A stretch of DNA of 64,000 bases, taken from Zea mays (lineage: Eukaryota; Streptophyta; Magnoliopsida; Poales; Poaceae). This document shows positions 10,832-22,213 of the stretch, one piece after another (positions within the stretch are counted from its first letter, which is position 1; each line of letters opens with the position of its first letter). The translations under genes and the position numbers were made by a program. Where the stretch lies: NCBI RefSeq assembly GCF_902167145.1, contig NC_050098.1, forward strand, positions 109,530,207 through 109,594,206, in the 5' to 3' direction. Below the pieces are notes generated by a model. That model did not search any database. It was not told where the DNA came from and worked only from the letters and a program-made list of their open reading frames with translations.

Positions 10832-13793
10832 ATGGGCAGAGTACGCTCAACTGTGAGAGTGACCCGTGATGGAGAGGAGGCCGAAGCTACCGAGACTGCC
10901 CCGATCTCCGAAGTGATGAGACAATCGGGACTGGTTGTGTCTGAGGAAGCCATTGAACAAAGTGCACCTGCTGTCAAAACTGAACAAGATGTTGAGGAAG
11001 AAATCGCTGATGATGATGAAGAAGAAGATTATAGTGTTCTGATCCCGTCAAAACCTAGCCACATAGATTTTGGTAAATCTACCATTTCTGAAGCTGATAT
11101 GCCCATGATGGTAAAGCTAGGCTACTTCGGAGAAGATGAGAAGAAGCTGATTCGTTTTGCCGGGGAAGAAACCACTCCGACATCGAAAAATGATGAGGTG
11201 GTAGTTTTCAAGAGTTTCTTCAGAGCAGGATTGCGGTTTCCCTTGAACGAGATGATTGGGGAAGTTTTGGAAAATTATGAAATCTATCTTCATCAGCTGA
11301 CCCCTAACGCTATCGTTAGGCTCAGTGTCTTCATCTGGGCCCTACGAAGCCAAGTAATGGACCCGAATGCTGAAGCTTTTTGCTGAGTGCATGAGCTTCA
11401 TTACCAAACGAAGGCTAGAGAAGACGAACTGCATGAAAACTTTGGCTGTTATAACTTCGCATATCGCAAGGATATGAAGGCCCTGGTTCTTAGCTATCGC
11501 ACCAAGTGGCCAACCGGTTGGAAAAGTGAGTGGTTCTATGTCAAGGCCGATGAGAAGAAGAGGGAGAAGCTGAAGATGCTAGTACTGAGCCCGCTGAGCT
11601 TAAGCTTCGGGTTGACTAGGCCCTTGTGCCGCATGACATCGGTGTCACCATGCCAACAAGTTGTGGCAGAATTCAGGGTGGTAGCCGAACAAATCAGCAC
11701 CAGAGATCTAGTTCAAGAATATTTGGCCAACAAAACATCTCTGACTTTGAGCGAATTTAGCATGTCGAAGCTAAAAGGAACGAAGAATGGACTTGAGCTT
11801 GTGCGACTTCCTTATCGGTTTAAATTTGAGAAGCAATTTAAAGAGCCTTGCCAAGAGTGGCTGGAAATGATTGAAACAGTGTATAATGAAGTGCTAGGAA
11901 ATTATACCAAAAAAGAGGATCAATTGATGACTGCGGCCTTCGGCACCCGACCAAAGCGAAGGTTGAATCGGGTGATGGATGCCTTGAACTTTGAATACCC
12001 TGACTATGAGCGATTGAACAAGGGTGCTGAGGGGCAAAAGAGAAAGAGGATTGTTAGTGTTTTGAGAAGGCAAGCTGCTAGGATGGTGAAAGAAGATGAA
12101 GAAGCTATAAAAAAGAGAAAATCCAGCCCTGAGCCGAAGGTGGTTGCTCTAAAGAAGAGAAAGGTTGCAGCTCCGAAGCCAAAAACAACTGAGATAGAGG
12201 AAGAGACTCCTTCAACACCTTCTGTTGCTAATGTAGAAGAAATTTTAAAGGTAATGACCGAATCTTTACCTATCAAGCTGCTAAGTCTACTGGGGCCGCA
12301 TCTGACGAAGCTTTTACAGAAGAAGGAGGAACCTTCGGCAGCGAAGAAGGTGGTTGGGCCAAAAAGGCGAAGGATTGTTACTGTTATAGAAGCTATTAAG
12401 GAACGCTACCGCCGCATCAGCGTCAAAAATAACACTAGCTGCCGAAGTTGCTGCTTCTGTCGAAGCTGCTCCTACCGAAGCTGCTACTGCCGAAGCTATT
12501 ATTGCTGAAGAAACCAATCTGGAGAGCACATTATCTGATATTGATAGAATGCTCTTGGATATGGCCGCGGAAGAAGATGCTGCAGCCGCCAAAGAAACCC
12601 TGACCACAGTGCCTGAAAAAGGGAAGGAAATCGTCGAAGATACTTCAGAGGAAAAAGGCTTCAATTTTCAAAACATAATTGGTCAAGAATTATCTAAGAC
12701 TGAAAAAGAGGAGTTGCAGGAGTATGCTATATCATGTGGTTACCAGCCAGGAGCTTTGCTCTTCGGCGGAATTAACGAGGAAAGCTTAGGTTGCATTCGA
12801 GATCAAACTGGAGCGAAGGTTATCGCCACTCTGTCGAACAGTGTTGGTTTCCCGAAGCTTGAAGCTGACATCAGTCGCTACCAACAACAGCATATCGTCG
12901 GCAGTTTATTCTATTCTAATTTCAAGGTAAAAATTTTCCTTCGACTTTTCATTGTTTTATGATGAAGGCGATTGCTGATGAAGGTTATTTTGCACAAAGT
13001 ATGCTACTAAGTAAAGCCTTGAGGATGCAACAGGACTTCAAAGATAAGAAAAATGAGGTTATAATTGAAGGCTTGGAAAGCAAAATTAAAAATCATGAAG
13101 CTGCTCTTGAAAAGAAAGATTTTGTTCTTCAAACAATGGAGGGTTCACTGGCAGAAGCCCAAGCCGAAATTGCCAGATTAAACAGTGACTCATCACGAAG
13201 TCAGAAAGCTTCAAGCAAAAAAAGAAGAATTTTGATGTGAAGCTTGAAGCTGAAATCGAAAAGAGTTCGAATTTGCAAAAATCATTGAAGGAGATTCAGG
13301 ATAAATGTCTAGACTTCGGCAACTGGTGCGTGCAACGACTGAAGCAGGTCTTCAACTCAGTTGGAGCCAGTTCTGAAAAAATTGAACCTTCGGTTGAAGA
13401 CCTGCCAGGCACCTTTGAACATATTGAGGGCGAAGTTGATGCGCTTGACAAAGTTATAGCTGGGCACGGTGACTTCTGTGCCCTGCTAGCTTCTCGCGGC
13501 ACAGCTGTTGCTTTCATGAAGACTGGTTGCACGCATGGGAAGATCGTGAATAGGTCGAACTTCAGTTTATCACCAGCGGATTTAAATGACATTCCCAGCC
13601 TGACCCGAAGCATTGGAAATAGATTCATAACACAAATCTGGACGAAGGGTGGGCGAGACTTAGCTGGTGATGAAGCTCGAAGCCATCTGAGGCCGGTAAT
13701 ACACTTGTACCTATTGCTTACCTTCTCCTTGAGATTTGTGTTTACCTTATACCACTTTGTTGTGTACAGGATGACGAAGCCGAAGAGCAATGA
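10832..13793 (+). pseudogene. Antisense additional gene of E3 (plant 'putative gypsy-type transposon' family)
   Basis: Most complete copy in the window; function unknown. ATG 10832 opens an acidic N-terminus, then the conserved block FRAGLRFPLNEMIGEVLENY, LHQLTPNAIVRLSVFIWALR, WFYVKADEKKREKLK and STRDLVQEYL. A basic Lys/Arg-rich region (possible nuclear localisation), an Ala/Glu-rich low-complexity stretch and a C-terminal coiled coil follow. Defects are TGA 11384-11386 and a frameshift near 12400. By homology to E1 and E8, intron 1 starts at GT 12927 and ends near 12997, with its acceptor apparently lost. Intron 2 is 13696-13769 (GT...AG), after which the frame closes at TGA 13791-13793. Orientation is opposite to pol, so LTR-driven transcripts carry it as antisense. 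Confidence 0.75.
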
Positions 13794-14209
13794 TCCGAAG
13801 CTTGACGGATAGTGAAGTGATGAAGCTACTGCGAAAAAGCTCTAGAGAAAATTTTTAAATTAACTATGTAAAAGATATTGTAATTTAGGAATCAAACACT
13901 GCTCTGTAAATTTGTCCATACCTTGTAATATAATTTTACCTTTCCATCCATGTATGAACTGCTTTGATGTGAACGAAACTTGTATTTTTTGAGCCGAAGG
14001 CGAAAAACACCTTCCCTTCTGTTTGTACTCTGCTTTTTTATGCTCATCGAAGCCTTGTCATCAGAGCCAAAGCATTTGTTTGTACTCTATGTTATGATGA
14101 TGATGATGATCCTACGAATGTCTAAATGAATGTGTATGAATGCAATGAATGATGTGATGTAATCATGCAAATGAATGTCCAAACACATGCTTACGAAGCC
14201 ACACCCAGA
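13794..14209. other. Non-coding spacer of E3
   Basis: No gene is supported. The stretch contains the family motif GAAAAACACCTTCCCTTCTG near 14002 and ATGATGATG runs near 14095-14115, likely the 3' UTR of the antisense gene. Confidence 0.5.
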
Positions 14210-14530
14210 CTCTGCATTCCCTTAGGAACGACTTTGGAGTCTTCTTCACCGTTTATTTTTCGGTGTTCACCGTTGACTTTTCGGTGTAAGTTCTGCATCC
14301 CTTTAGGAATGACTTTGTAACTTCTTCGCCTTCTATTTCGGTGGTATAAGTTCTGCATCCCCTTAGGAATGTCTTTTGAACTTCTTCGCCTTATATTTCA
14401 GCGGTATTCGGCTCTGCATTCCCTTAGGAACGACTTTTGAGCAGAAAACTTACGTTGTGCTCCCTTAGTAATGACTTTTTGTAGCTTCGTCGTGCTCTGC
14501 ATCCCCTTAGGGACGACTTTTGAGCTTCTC
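14210..14530 (-). repeat. Six-copy GGAACGACTTTT block of E3
   Basis: Units like CATTCCCTTAGGAACGACTT lie near 14215, 14297, 14357, 14415, 14459 and 14500. Spacers carry TTTTCGGTGTTCACCG and CTTCTTCGCC. It has the same position and copy number as the blocks in E1 and E8. Confidence 0.8.
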
Positions 14531-14759
14531 CTTGGTTTTTTCCTTTTTTCTGCACTCGATGGTGCATGCTCAGATTTTACATTTTACATTCTTTTGGGGG
14601 ATTTTGCTCTCGTAGAGCTAAATAAGAAAGGAAAAATTATAAGCCATGGCCCCATTAAAAACCTTTCTCCCCCCTTTGGAAAGGAAAAGGGTGCCATAGG
14701 AAAAAATGAAAAAAGATTACATCAAATTACACATAATATCATCGAAGCTCATCCGCATT

Positions 14760-15852
14760 CTAAGATCTAGGAATGTCGTTGCCGTCCATATCCTTCAATC
14801 TGTAAGAACCAGGCCTTGACGAAGATACCACCAGAAAAGGTCCTTCCCACTTCAGTTGTAGTTTGCCTACTGTGTCCGGATTGGCCACTCTCCGAAGCAC
14901 CAAATGCCCTGGCTTAATATTTTTCAATCGAACTTTTCTGTCTCGCCATTTTATTGTTTCGGCTTGATATTTATTGATGTTCTCCACAGCCTGAAGTGTG
15001 GTCCCTTCTATAGTATCTTTTGCTATGTGATAATCAGCTTCGTCTTCTGCCGAAGCTGCTGTTCTTATTGATCCTGCTTTAGCTTCTTCTGGGGTTATAG
15101 CTTCATCACCAAATAATAATTTGAACGGTGTAAAACATGTTGATCTTGATATGGTTGTATTGTGGTTCCACACCACTTTAATCAACTCATCTGGCCACTT
15201 TCCTCTGGGCTGATTGAAGATTAGCTTCATTATTCCCGTCATTATAATACCATTTGCTCTTTCAACCAGCCCATTTGACTCTTCATGCCAATCTGATCAC
15301 AGAAATCCTTGAAAGTCTCGGCGTCAAACTGTGTTCCATTGTCCACAGTTATAGCCTTCGGCACGTCGAAGCGACAAACAATATTTTGCTAGAAGAATTT
15401 CTAGACTGTAACCTAAGTTATTGTAGCCAAAGTCTTCACTTCAATCCACTTAGAAAAGTATTCTACAGCCACAACAACATATCTCAGATTACCTTGCGCT
15501 GGTGGAAGTGGGGCTAACAAATCCAGGCCCCATCTTTGCAACGACCAGGTAGGCTGTATTAGCTGAGTGAGGGATGAAGGTTGTTTCTGGTCTTTTGCAC
15601 ATTTTTGACAATTTCACATTTTTGAACTAGCTTTGCTGCGTCTGAAGCTGCCTTCGGCCAGTAAAATCCCTGTCTAAACACTTTTCCCAGCAAGGGCCTA
15701 GACCCAATATGAGATCCACACAGACCTGCATGTATCTCCTTCATTAACTCAATACCTTCAGCTCTTGATAAACACCTGAGGAGTGGAGAATAGACTCCAT
15801 GCTTATATAATTCCCCTTCTATTATCACATACGGTCTTGCCCTTGCTTCCAT
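14760..15852 (-). pseudogene. Integrase region of E3 pol
   Basis: Integrase inserts the cDNA into the host chromosome. The N-terminal zinc-binding part (HAGLCGSHIG...GFYWPKA...KCE) is at 15559-15852. A small deletion or frameshift near 15600 destroys its last Cys. The catalytic core between 15250 and 15560 is broken by stops, though the DNGTQF aspartate stretch and the NGLVERANG glutamate stretch are both recognisable in other frames. The C-terminal part is a clean ORF at 14760-15242 (NHNTTISRSTCFTPFKLLFG, LVLRRVANPD, KLQLKWEGPFLV), ending TAG at 14760-14762. The C-terminal part is better preserved than the core. No chromodomain is seen, as expected for Tat. Confidence 0.85.
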
Positions 15853-15891
15853 TCTTTTATTATAAGCTTCATCATCCGAAAGACAATTACC

Positions 15892-16638
15892 TTAGAGGAA
15901 AGATATAATTTCAGTCCTCCAATCTTCACTATGTACTGGAGAAATAACAAGCACTGCTCTTTCCATGAGTTCAACTGAAGGTGCCTTTATTGTTTCAAAA
16001 AATACTTCCAAAGGTAGAGGGAGCCCCTGAGCCGCTGATTTAGCTAGTAGATTTGCATGCTCATTTTCGTCTCTTGGGATATTCTTGACAGAAAAACCTT
16101 TGAAAGAAGCCTCCAACCTTCGAACTGTATCCAGATATTTTTCAAGCTTCAGGTCTCTTGCCTTGCTACTTTTGTCTACATGGCCAGAAATGACTTGAGA
16201 ATCAGTTTTCAAGATGGCCCTTCTTATTCCCATTGCCCTTAACTTCCGAAGCCCCAACATAAGTGCTTCGTATTCGGCAATATTATTTGTGCAACTGAAG
16301 TCAAGCCTTGCTGCATAACATGTTTTGACTTTTGAAGGCACAACTAGGATAGCAGCCGCTCCTGCACCGAAGGTTCCCCAAGAACCATCGCAGAACACTG
16401 TCCAAGCTTCGGCGTCTTTGTTTATTTCTTCTTCCTGAGCCCCTGGCGTCCAAACAGCGATGAAGTCTGCTAACGCCTGGGACTGAATTGAAGATCTATG
16501 CACATAGTCAATATCAAATTCATTAAGCTCTGCAGCCCATTTTCCAACCCTTCCAGTAGCTTCTCTGTTCCTCATTATGTCCTTCAGAGGCTGTGACAAA
16601 GGAACAATTATGTGATATATGCTTGAAAATAATGCCAA
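15892..16638 (-). pseudogene. Second (archaeal-type) RNase H of E3 pol
   Basis: The ORF shows FCDGSWGTFGAGAAAILV, then NNIAEYEALMLGLRKLRAMG, then LKTDSQVISGHV. These are the first Asp, the Glu and the second Asp of an RNase H. Tat elements are known to carry an extra RNase H domain of this kind between the RT/RH unit and integrase. The last acidic position, usually ADxLAK, here reads HANLLAK, so the final catalytic Asp appears to be Asn, a G-to-A change. The upstream part (MRNREATGRVGKWAAELNEF) is the end of the first RNase H region. The ORF is otherwise open. Confidence 0.8.
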
Positions 16639-17830
16639 AGCTTCCTGGAGGCCATTAACACAGCATACAACACCTTCTCCAATTCTGTATAATTTTTCTT
16701 TGATAAACTTAAAACTTCGGAGACGAAGTACACTGGAGCTTGCTTTTTGACTTGGCCATCTAGCTTCTCCTGTACAAGCGCCTCACTCACTGCAGAGTGT
16801 GAAGCCGCCACATATAAGAGCAATGGAGCCCCTAGCGCAGGTGGAGTTAATGTTGTTAAATCAATCAAATATTGCTTCAGCTCTTCGAAGGCTTTTTGTT
16901 GAACCGATCCCCATTGGAAAACTTCGGCTGACTTCAATATTTCAAAGAATGGCAAATTTCTTTCTGCCTATCTAGATATGAATCTATTTAATGATGCCAG
17001 TCTTCCTGCCAAACGTTGGGCCCCCTTCTTTGTGCTTGGCGGCTCCATCCGAAGAATAGCTTCGATCTTGCTTGGGTTGGCTTCAATTCCCTTTGTTGAA
17101 ACTAAACAGCCAAGGAACTTGCCCTTCTTCACCCCAAAAAACACACTTTTCTAGGTTTAACTTCAGGCCAGCTTGCCTGAAATTAGCAAATGTCTCTTGC
17201 AAATCAGCAATGTGATTTTCTTGCTTCGTGCTTTTCACTATGATATCGTCAACATAGGTCAGTACATTCCTGCCTATTTGAGAATGAAGGAAATTGGTTG
17301 TCATTCTGCTGAAGCTTCCTCCAGCATTTTTAAGCCCTTGAGGCATCCGAAGATAGCAATATGTGCCACTAGGGGTTATAAAGCTAGTCTTCGGCTCATC
17401 TTCCTTCTTCATCCAGATTTGGTGGTAGCATGAGGTAACAGTCCAGTAGACTCATGAGCTCTGAAGAAGATATTGCATCTACTAGAGAGTCTATTCTTGG
17501 CAATGGGAACTCATCCTTTGGACAAGCCTTGTTAAGATCTATAAAATCGATGCACATTCTCCATTTACCGTTGGCCTTCTTCACCATAACAGTGTTGGCT
17601 AGTCACTCTGGGTATTTTACCTCTCTGATAACACCAGCATTAAGAAGCCTCTTCACTTCGTTCCGAGCACCTTCAGCTTTGTCGTCGGACATTTTCCGAA
17701 GCCTTTGTTTTCTTAGCCTGAAAGATGGATCCACATTGAGTGAATGTTCAATGACATCTCTATTGACACCACAAAGATCATTGGCTGACCAAGCGAAGAC
17801 ATCTTTGTTGTTGAATAGAAATCTTAGCAA
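16608..17830 (-). pseudogene. Reverse transcriptase and first RNase H of E3 pol
   Basis: RT copies the genomic RNA into DNA. The parts are spread over several frames. The first is 17603-17830 (DVFAWSANDLCGVNRDVIEHSLNV). Then come 17396-17587 (NGKWRMCIDFIDLNKACPKDEFPLPRID) and 17083-17412 with PQGLKNAGGSFSRM and the active site NVLTYVDDIIVK. The fourth, 16608-16955, has SKKNYTELEKVLYAVL and belongs to the connection/RNase H. The YVDD box is intact, but frameshifts near 17400, 17590 and 17110 and a stop near 16970 kill the protein. KNAGGSFSRM replaces the more usual KNAGATYQR-type motif. Confidence 0.88.
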
Positions 17831-17954
17831 ATTCTTCTCGTGCTCTTCAGATAACTAAGACCCCAGCAGTACCCTTTGTTCTGACAATATCTTCACATAG
17901 AAGCATAGGCTTTGGCTGATCCGCCGAAGCAGCCTTCTCTCTTTTGTATCTATA

Positions 17955-18650
17955 CTACTCACAGGCTTCGGCTCCATCTATATTATGGATTGCCTTTGAA
18001 TCTGTCCAGTTTCCTTCAGCCTTTCTGGCAGCTTCTTGACTCCCATGAACAACAATGGGCCCTTGTTCCGAAGGTATCTTCATGCATAGATATGTTGGAT
18101 GAAGTATTGCTTCAAAAGCATTAAGTGTCCCATGACCAATGATTGCATTGTAGGGGTACTCCATGTCAACAATGTCAAAGACAACCTGTTTAGTTCTTGT
18201 GTTATGAACAAAGCCGAAGGTCACTGGCATTGTGATTTTGTCGAGTGCTACAATCTGCCTTCCTCTGAAGCCACATAGAGGATGTGTAGCATCATGAATC
18301 TTATCCTCTGGTTCTTCCATCTGTCTGAAGGCCTTAGCAAATATGATATCCGTTGCGCTGCCTGTATCAACCAGAACATTATGGACCAGAAATCCCTTGA
18401 TGACACAACATATGATCATAGCATCATTGTGAGGGTAATCTTTGAGTTGAAGGTCCTCCTGGGAGAAGGTAATTGGGATGTGGGACCATTTTGATTTGAT
18501 GAAAGGTCCCTGCACCCCAGCATGATGTACCCTTCTCAGTGCTTCCTTCTTCTGCTTCTTGTTAGCCGGCTCTGAACCTGAGCCGCTTGTTATCGGAAGC
18601 ACTAGCTTTGTAGCCGAAGGTGCTTCTGCTTAGTTGTAGAACGAAGCCAT
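17955..18650 (-). pseudogene. Start of E3 pol with aspartic protease
   Basis: ATG 18648-18650 (MASFYN) lies about 20 nt inside the PBS and is followed after six codons by a stop, then a long open frame from 18629 down to 17955. The open frame has KWSHIPITFSQEDLQLKDYP and the protease active site VLVDTGSATDIIF, with IIGHGTLNAFEAILHP downstream. Both are typical of the protease region of Tat pol. No capsid or zinc-knuckle sequence lies between LTR and protease, so gag is absent rather than decayed. A start this close to the PBS is unusual. Confidence 0.85.
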
Positions 18651-18670
18651 CAACTCAAAATTGGAAGTGA

Positions 18671-18692
18671 GTTCACCGGAGGTGGGCGCCAA
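18671..18692 (-). other. Primer-binding site of E3
   Basis: The minus strand reads TTGGCGCCCACCTCCGGTGA directly after the LTR. It is the same as E1 and near-identical to E8. Confidence 0.8.
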
Positions 18693-19283
18693 TGTTGGGG
18701 ACTTGTTCTCAAATGCTATGAATTAAGAACAAGGCTACACGAAAATAGGTTAATGCTTAATGCTCTTCGTCCTTCAAAGCATTATTTCCCTAAGGATATA
18801 ACGATCTTCGGACGAAGGTTATGAAGGACGTACCTTCATCATCATAGTATATATCAATGAAAGACGAAGCATGGATAATCATATGACATCATAATATATA
18901 ATTTATTATATAATTATGAATGAATAAGAACAATATTGAATCACATTTGTACCTTCGACTTGACAGAAGGCAAAAGTACAAGCGTGATGTACGAACGAAT
19001 ACAAGTCAGCGTGAACAATACGGGGATACTGTTCACCTATTTATAGGCACAGGTCGCAGCCTGTGTGAAATTACATCCATGTCCTTTACAACTAGTTATG
19101 ATCATGACACAAATTATCATGGGCCGATTGGTCTTTTCATCTTTAAGTTGGTGCAACCCTTCGGCTCAAGGTGTGTCGCTATGCCGAAGCTCCCTGGATG
19201 GTAGCTTCGGCGTTGCTTCTGTGTTGATCTTCCGAAGGTGTTTCTTCTTACAGGTCCTTCGGCAGCGAAGCAAACCCCCAACA
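18693..19283 (-). repeat. 5' LTR of E3 (591 bp)
   Basis: It runs from TGTTGGGGAC at 18693 to CCCCCAACA at 19283. The minus-strand TATA box CTATAAATAG (complement of 19037-19046) sits just before the region conserved with E1 and E8 (R-U5). CGGGT follows at 19284-19288. Confidence 0.95.
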
Positions 19284-22213
19284 CGGGTCTATGAAGCTAT
19301 CATTCCAGAAATCCAGCATATTCCGGTAGTATGTGAATTTCCGGATGTCTTCCCAAAAGATTTGCCTAGATTGCCTCCAGAAAGGGATGTAGAGTTTATG
19401 ATTGAACTGAAACCCTATACAGCTCCGATTTGTAGAAGATCGTACCGGATGCCACCAAATGAATTGGCAGAGCTCAAGACTCAATTACAAGACTTGCTGG
19501 AGAAGGGATTCATTCGGCCCAATTCATCACCTTGGGGATGTCCCACAATTTTTGTTAAGAAGAAGGATCAAACTCTTTGAATGTGCGTGGACTACAGACC
19601 CCTTAATGAGGTCACTATTAAGAACAAGTACCCTCTTCCCGGGATCGATATCTTGTCCGATCAACTTACTGGAGCACGGGTATTCTCCAAGATTGACCTT
19701 AGGTCAGGCTATCATCTGATCCGTATTCGACCTGAAGATATACCCAAGACCGCATTTACTACGCGATATGGATTATTTGAATATTTGGTTATGTCCTTCG
19801 GATTGACAAATGCTCCTGCCCACTTCACATATCTAATGAACTCAGTGTTTATGCCCGAGTTGGATAAATTTGTGGTGGTCTTCATTGATGATATCTTGAT
19901 CTATTCCAAGACCGAAAAGGAGCATGCTAAACACTTATGGATCATATTAACACGCTTAAGGGAACACCAATTATATGCTAAATTCAGCAAATGCGCGTTT
20001 TGGTTGGAGGAAATCCAATGCTGGGACATGTATTGTCTACAAATGGGATTGCGGTTGATCCCAGCAAGGTCAAGGATATTCTAGAGTGGAAACCGCCAAC
20101 CACTGTACATCAAGTCTGAAGTTTCCTTGGACTGGCTGGCTATTACCGCAGATTTATCCCGGATTTCTCCAAGATTGTGAAACCAATCACAAGTCTGTTG
20201 AAGAATGATACAAAATTTAACTGGTCCTCAAGATGCAACGAAGCCTTCGAGCATCTGAAAATATTGTTGACCACTGCTCCAGTATTGGCTCAACCGGACA
20301 TTGAAAAGCCTTTTGATGTGTACTGTGACGCATCGGGCAGTGGCCTCGGATGTGTCTTAATGCAAGAGGGCTGAGTTATAGCATATCCTTCAAGACAGTT
20401 GCGCGGCATGTAGAACATTATCCAACTCATGATTTGGAATTAGCTGCTGTGGTTCATGCCCTTAAAATATGGCGTCATTATCTGCTAGGAAATATTTGCC
20501 ACATATATACAGATCATGAAAGTCTGAAGTATATTTTTACCTAGTCAGAACTAAACATGAGGTAGAGAAGATGGCTTGAGCTGATTAAGGATTATGAATT
20601 AGAAATCCACTATCACCCTGGAAAGGCCAACGTAGTGGCAGATGCGCTAAGTCGCAAGGCTTCCTATCACTTTCTTACAGTAATGACTCCAGACACCACA
20701 TTATGTCAAGAAATGGAGAAATTAAACCTGGGGATGATACAACATGGAACCTCGAACCAATTGAAGCTTGAGTCAATTCTTCCGCAAAGGATTATTGATG
20801 CTCAAAGAAATGATAAGGGTATGAAACATATTCATGAGAAAATAAAGGCCGCAAAGTGAATTGTTTCAGAAAGGATGATCAAGGCATAGTGTGGTTTAAT
20901 AATCGCATAGTTGTGCCTAAAAATGAGGAAGTCCACCAGCAAATTTTGGATGAAGCTCATCTTAGTCGATATTCCATTCATCCCGGAAGCACTAAGATGT
21001 ATCAAGATTTAAAGCAATATTATTGGTGGACAAAGATGAAGATTGAGATCGCATGTTATGTGGCAAAATGTGACACCTGTAGACGTGTCAAAGCCATACA
21101 TATGACTGTTGGTCCACTGCAATCTTTGCCCATCCCAACTTGGAAATGGGAGGACATTAGCATGGACTTCATTGTGGGATTACCCAGGACAGCAAAAGGA
21201 TTTGATTCTATCTGGGTTATAATTGATCGACTTACAAAAATCGCCCACTTTCTTCTAGTCAAGGTAAAGTATCTAGTGATCGCATATGCGGAACTTTACA
21301 TTGCTCGTATTCTTGGTCTGCACGGGGTCCCAAAAACAATTGTGTCGGACCGTGGACCACAATTTGTATCCAAATTCTAGGAAGAACTCCACAAATCTCT
21401 GGGTACTAAGTTGCTCCACAGTTCAGCATACCATCCTCAAACAAGTGGATAGACAGAGAGAGTGAATCAAATACTCGAGGACATGTTACGGGCATGTGTT
21501 CTAGAATTTCCGCAGAAATGGGATGACTGTTTATCACTGGCAGAGTTTTCTTATAATAACAGCTATCAAGAAAGTATTAAGATGGCACCATTTGAAGCAT
21601 TATATGGACGACGGTGCCGTACCCCCTTGAATTGGTCTGAACCAGGAGAAAGGTGGTTTTTCAGGCCTGATATGGTGAAAGAGATGGAAGAAAAGGTTCA
21701 ATGAATCATACATAACTTGAAAGAAGCACAAGCTCGACAAAAGAGTTATGCAGACAAACGACGCCGACCCTTATACTTTCAAGTCCAAGATTATGTGTAC
21801 CTGAAAGTATCACCAATGAAGGGTATAACTCGTTTCGGTGTAAAGGAAAGCTTGCACCCCGATACATTGGTATGTTTCCTATTCTTGAAAGATGTGGACC
21901 AGTGGCATACCGAATCCAACTACCCGAAACATTGGCTGTGGTGCACAATGTGTTCCATGTATCCCAATTGAAGAAGTGCCTTCGGGTTCCTGATCGAACC
22001 ATTGATGTGGTGGATGTTACCTTGGAACCAGACTTAACATATTCAAAACATCCTATTTGAGTCCTGGATCAAAAGGACAGGGTTACCCGAAGAAGAACTC
22101 TTAAATTCTATAAGATACAATGGAACCAACATACTGAAGATGAAGCTACATGGGAAACCCAAAACTTCTTAGAAAAGAATTTCCCTAGCTTTTTAGCTTC
22201 GTGTATTTTGTGA
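19284..22213 (+). pseudogene. E2 pol: RT, RNase H, integrase, chromodomain-like tail
   Basis: The E2 frame resumes after E3 at [13 protein letters not shown] has [46 protein letters not shown] and the active site [12 protein letters not shown] frameshift lies near 20015. RNase H has [15 protein letters not shown] and [12 protein letters not shown]. Integrase has a zinc-binding HX9H...CDTC part (20950-21080), the core Asp in ISMDFIVGLP, SDRGPQFVS, and TERVNQ with the catalytic Glu. The tail from 22061 (VTRRRTLKFYKIQWNQH, EATWETQNFL) resembles a Tekay-type chromodomain. In-frame stops include 19578, 20372, 20542, 21378, 21448, 21702 and 22058. Most are CGA, CAG or TGG changed by one transition. 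The likely terminal stop is TGA 22211-22213. Confidence 0.92.

Larger units (their letters stand above)
9746..19283 (-). mobile_element. E3: complete pol-only Tat-type Ty3/gypsy element (9,538 bp)
   Basis: Reading right to left, the element has 5' LTR 18693-19283, PBS 18671-18692, pol 14760-18650 (protease, RT, RNase H, second RNase H, integrase), a six-copy repeat block, an antisense gene on the + strand (10832-13793) and 3' LTR 9746-10357. A perfect 5-bp target duplication CGGGT flanks it. There is no gag: the pol start codon lies about 20 nt beyond the PBS. E1 and E8 are the mirror image, with gag and no pol. The duplicated-RNase-H layout, PBS and antisense ORF fit the Tat lineage. Confidence 0.92.
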
